Of a stretch of 6,693 nt of DNA, positions 5,834 to 6,693 are shown one piece after another. The DNA lies in the NCBI GenBank assembly GCA_900544245.1, contig UQUH01000070.1:1-6693 (forward strand), in the 5' to 3' direction. Source of the stretch: an uncultured Coriobacteriaceae bacterium (GTDB taxonomy: Bacteria; Actinomycetota; Coriobacteriia; Coriobacteriales; QAMH01). The notes under the pieces were generated by a model that saw only the letters and a program-made list of their open reading frames with translations, had not been told where the DNA came from and made no database searches. Position 1 is the stretch's first letter, and every line of letters starts with the position of its first letter. The position numbers and the translations under genes were made by a program.

Positions 5834-6693
5834 TTACTCACCCACTTTCTGATTGAATGCGACGATGGCGTCGAGCACCTCGGCAGGCGTCGGGATGACG
5901 CCACCCGTGCGTCCGAAGAACTCGACTGGCGCACGTCCGTTGACAACGAGGCGCACGTCCTCGACCATCTGGCCCATGTTCATCTCGACCGAGAGATAGC
6001 CCTTGGCATGGCCGGTCGTCCTCTCGAGCGCATCGGCCGGGAACGGCCAGAGCGTAATGGGACGGAACAGGCCGGCCTTGATGCCCTGTTCGCGAGCGGC
6101 GTTCACGGCGTTGCGCGCAATACGGGCCGCGGCACCGAATGCCACGACGACGATATCGGCATCGTCGCAGAGATACTCCTCGGAGAGTTGCTCGGTCGCC
6201 TTGATCTTGTCGTAACGCTCATAACGGTCGCGGTTGGTCTGGTCGAGCAGATCGGCGTCGAGATAGAGGGAGTTCGCGATGTTATGCTCGCGCTTGCCCT
6301 TGGTACCCGTGCACGCCCACGGCTTGTCGGGAATGCTCTCCTTTGGCTCGGGAAGCTCGACCGGCTCCATCATCTGGCCCAGCAGGCCATCGAGCAAGAT
6401 CATGACCGGCGTGCGGTACTCGTCCGCGACGTCGAACGCCTTGGCAACGTAGTCGGCCATCTCCTGCACGGTCGAGGGCGCGTAGACGACCATCTGGAAA
6501 TCGCCGTGGCCCAAGGCGCGCGTCGCCTGCCAGTAGTCCGACTGGGAGGGCTGAATGGAGCCCAAACCCGGACCACCACGCATGACGTTGATGATGACGG
6601 CGGGGAAATCGGCACCGGCGATGTAGGAAACGCCCTCGCTCTTGAGCGAGATGCCCGGGGACGAGGAGGAAGTCATGACACGTGCGCCGGCGG
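5834..6693 (-). CDS. vorB: 2-oxoacid:ferredoxin oxidoreductase, alpha subunit, VorB-like (5' end outside window)
   Basis: Alpha subunit of the same enzyme. The frame is open to the right edge (codons for AGARV precede the ATG at 6676), so that ATG is internal: in this family the sequence RVMTSSSSPGISL lies inside the N-terminal pyrimidine-binding domain. About 285 residues are visible and roughly 65-90 are missing, judging from family length. NVMRGGPGLG is diagnostic of Kor/Vor alpha chains. Later come YRTPVMILLDGLLGQMMEP, the domain II start (ADIVVVAFGAAARIARNAV) and GLFRPITLWPFP, a conserved segment of this family, then SVEMNMGQMVEDV. The best name by resemblance is VorB, 3-methyl-2-oxobutanoate dehydrogenase, but substrate cannot be assigned from the sequence alone and a 2-oxoglutarate or aromatic 2-oxoacid enzyme remains possible. 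Related operons often have a small ferredoxin-like delta gene upstream, which here would lie outside the window. Confidence 0.92.
   Translation of the reverse strand, partial: AGARVMTSSSSPGISLKSEGVSYIAGADFPAVIINVMRGGPGLGSIQPSQSDYWQATRALGHGDFQMVVYAPSTVQEMADYVAKAFDVADEYRTPVMILLDGLLGQMMEPVELPEPKESIPDKPWACTGTKGKREHNIANSLYLDADLLDQTNRDRYERYDKIKATEQLSEEYLCDDADIVVVAFGAAARIARNAVNAAREQGIKAGLFRPITLWPFPADALERTTGHAKGYLSVEMNMGQMVEDVRLVVNGRAPVEFFGRTGGVIPTPAEVLDAIVAFNQKVGE

Noticed and set aside
5833..5946. A longer beta-subunit start at 5946, adding 38 residues
   Set aside because: The extra residues are Ser/Arg-rich, overlap the alpha gene out of frame, and do not match the family start; ATG 5832 has a binding site and abuts the alpha stop.
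1..6693. CRISPR arrays, tRNA or rRNA genes, insertion sequences
   Set aside because: No regularly spaced repeats, no recognisable tRNA or rRNA sequence, and no transposase-like protein were seen.

Overview
The window reads as a GC-rich, anaerobic bacterial chromosome segment. Hand-counted blocks are near two-thirds G+C, except for one insert-like gene at about 44%. A ferredoxin-linked 2-oxoacid oxidoreductase, a cupin-type XRE regulator, an AMP-forming acyl-CoA ligase and a GC-rich comEC locus together suggest an anaerobic actinobacterium such as a member of the Coriobacteriia. That placement is inference from gene content and composition, not from a marker gene.

Left part (1-1882), + strand: the C-terminal part of comEC, the DNA-uptake channel protein, enters from the left edge and ends at 1299. 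Three bases later starts a 152-residue AT-rich gene whose layout resembles the CdiA-CT/BECR or ExK group of toxin nucleases. A 38-base imperfect hairpin follows its stop codon directly, and then a gene-free stretch of about 80 bases holds further weak hairpins.

Middle part (1883-4442), - strand: a two-gene unit. An XRE helix-turn-helix plus cupin regulator is followed after 9 bases by a 614-residue AMP-forming acyl-CoA ligase. The close spacing suggests co-transcription, with the regulator probably controlling the ligase in response to its substrate or product. A perfect 14-bp hairpin at 4406-4442 separates this unit from the genes upstream of it.

Right part (4463-6693), - strand: a tightly packed operon for a thiamine-diphosphate, ferredoxin-dependent 2-oxoacid oxidoreductase of the Kor/Vor type, in the order alpha (partial, running off the right edge), beta, gamma. 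Alpha to beta has a 1-base gap and beta to gamma a 1-base overlap. The enzyme converts a 2-oxoacid and CoA to acyl-CoA, CO2 and reduced ferredoxin. The neighbouring ligase makes acyl-CoA from a free acid and ATP, so the two units may share an acyl-CoA pool, for example in branched-chain or aromatic amino-acid metabolism. The substrates cannot be read from the sequence.

Most of the window is recognisable housekeeping or metabolic sequence. The one part that looks accessory is the AT-rich putative nuclease gene and the structured DNA just after it (1303-1882). I do not see strong evidence for a complete new multi-gene system.
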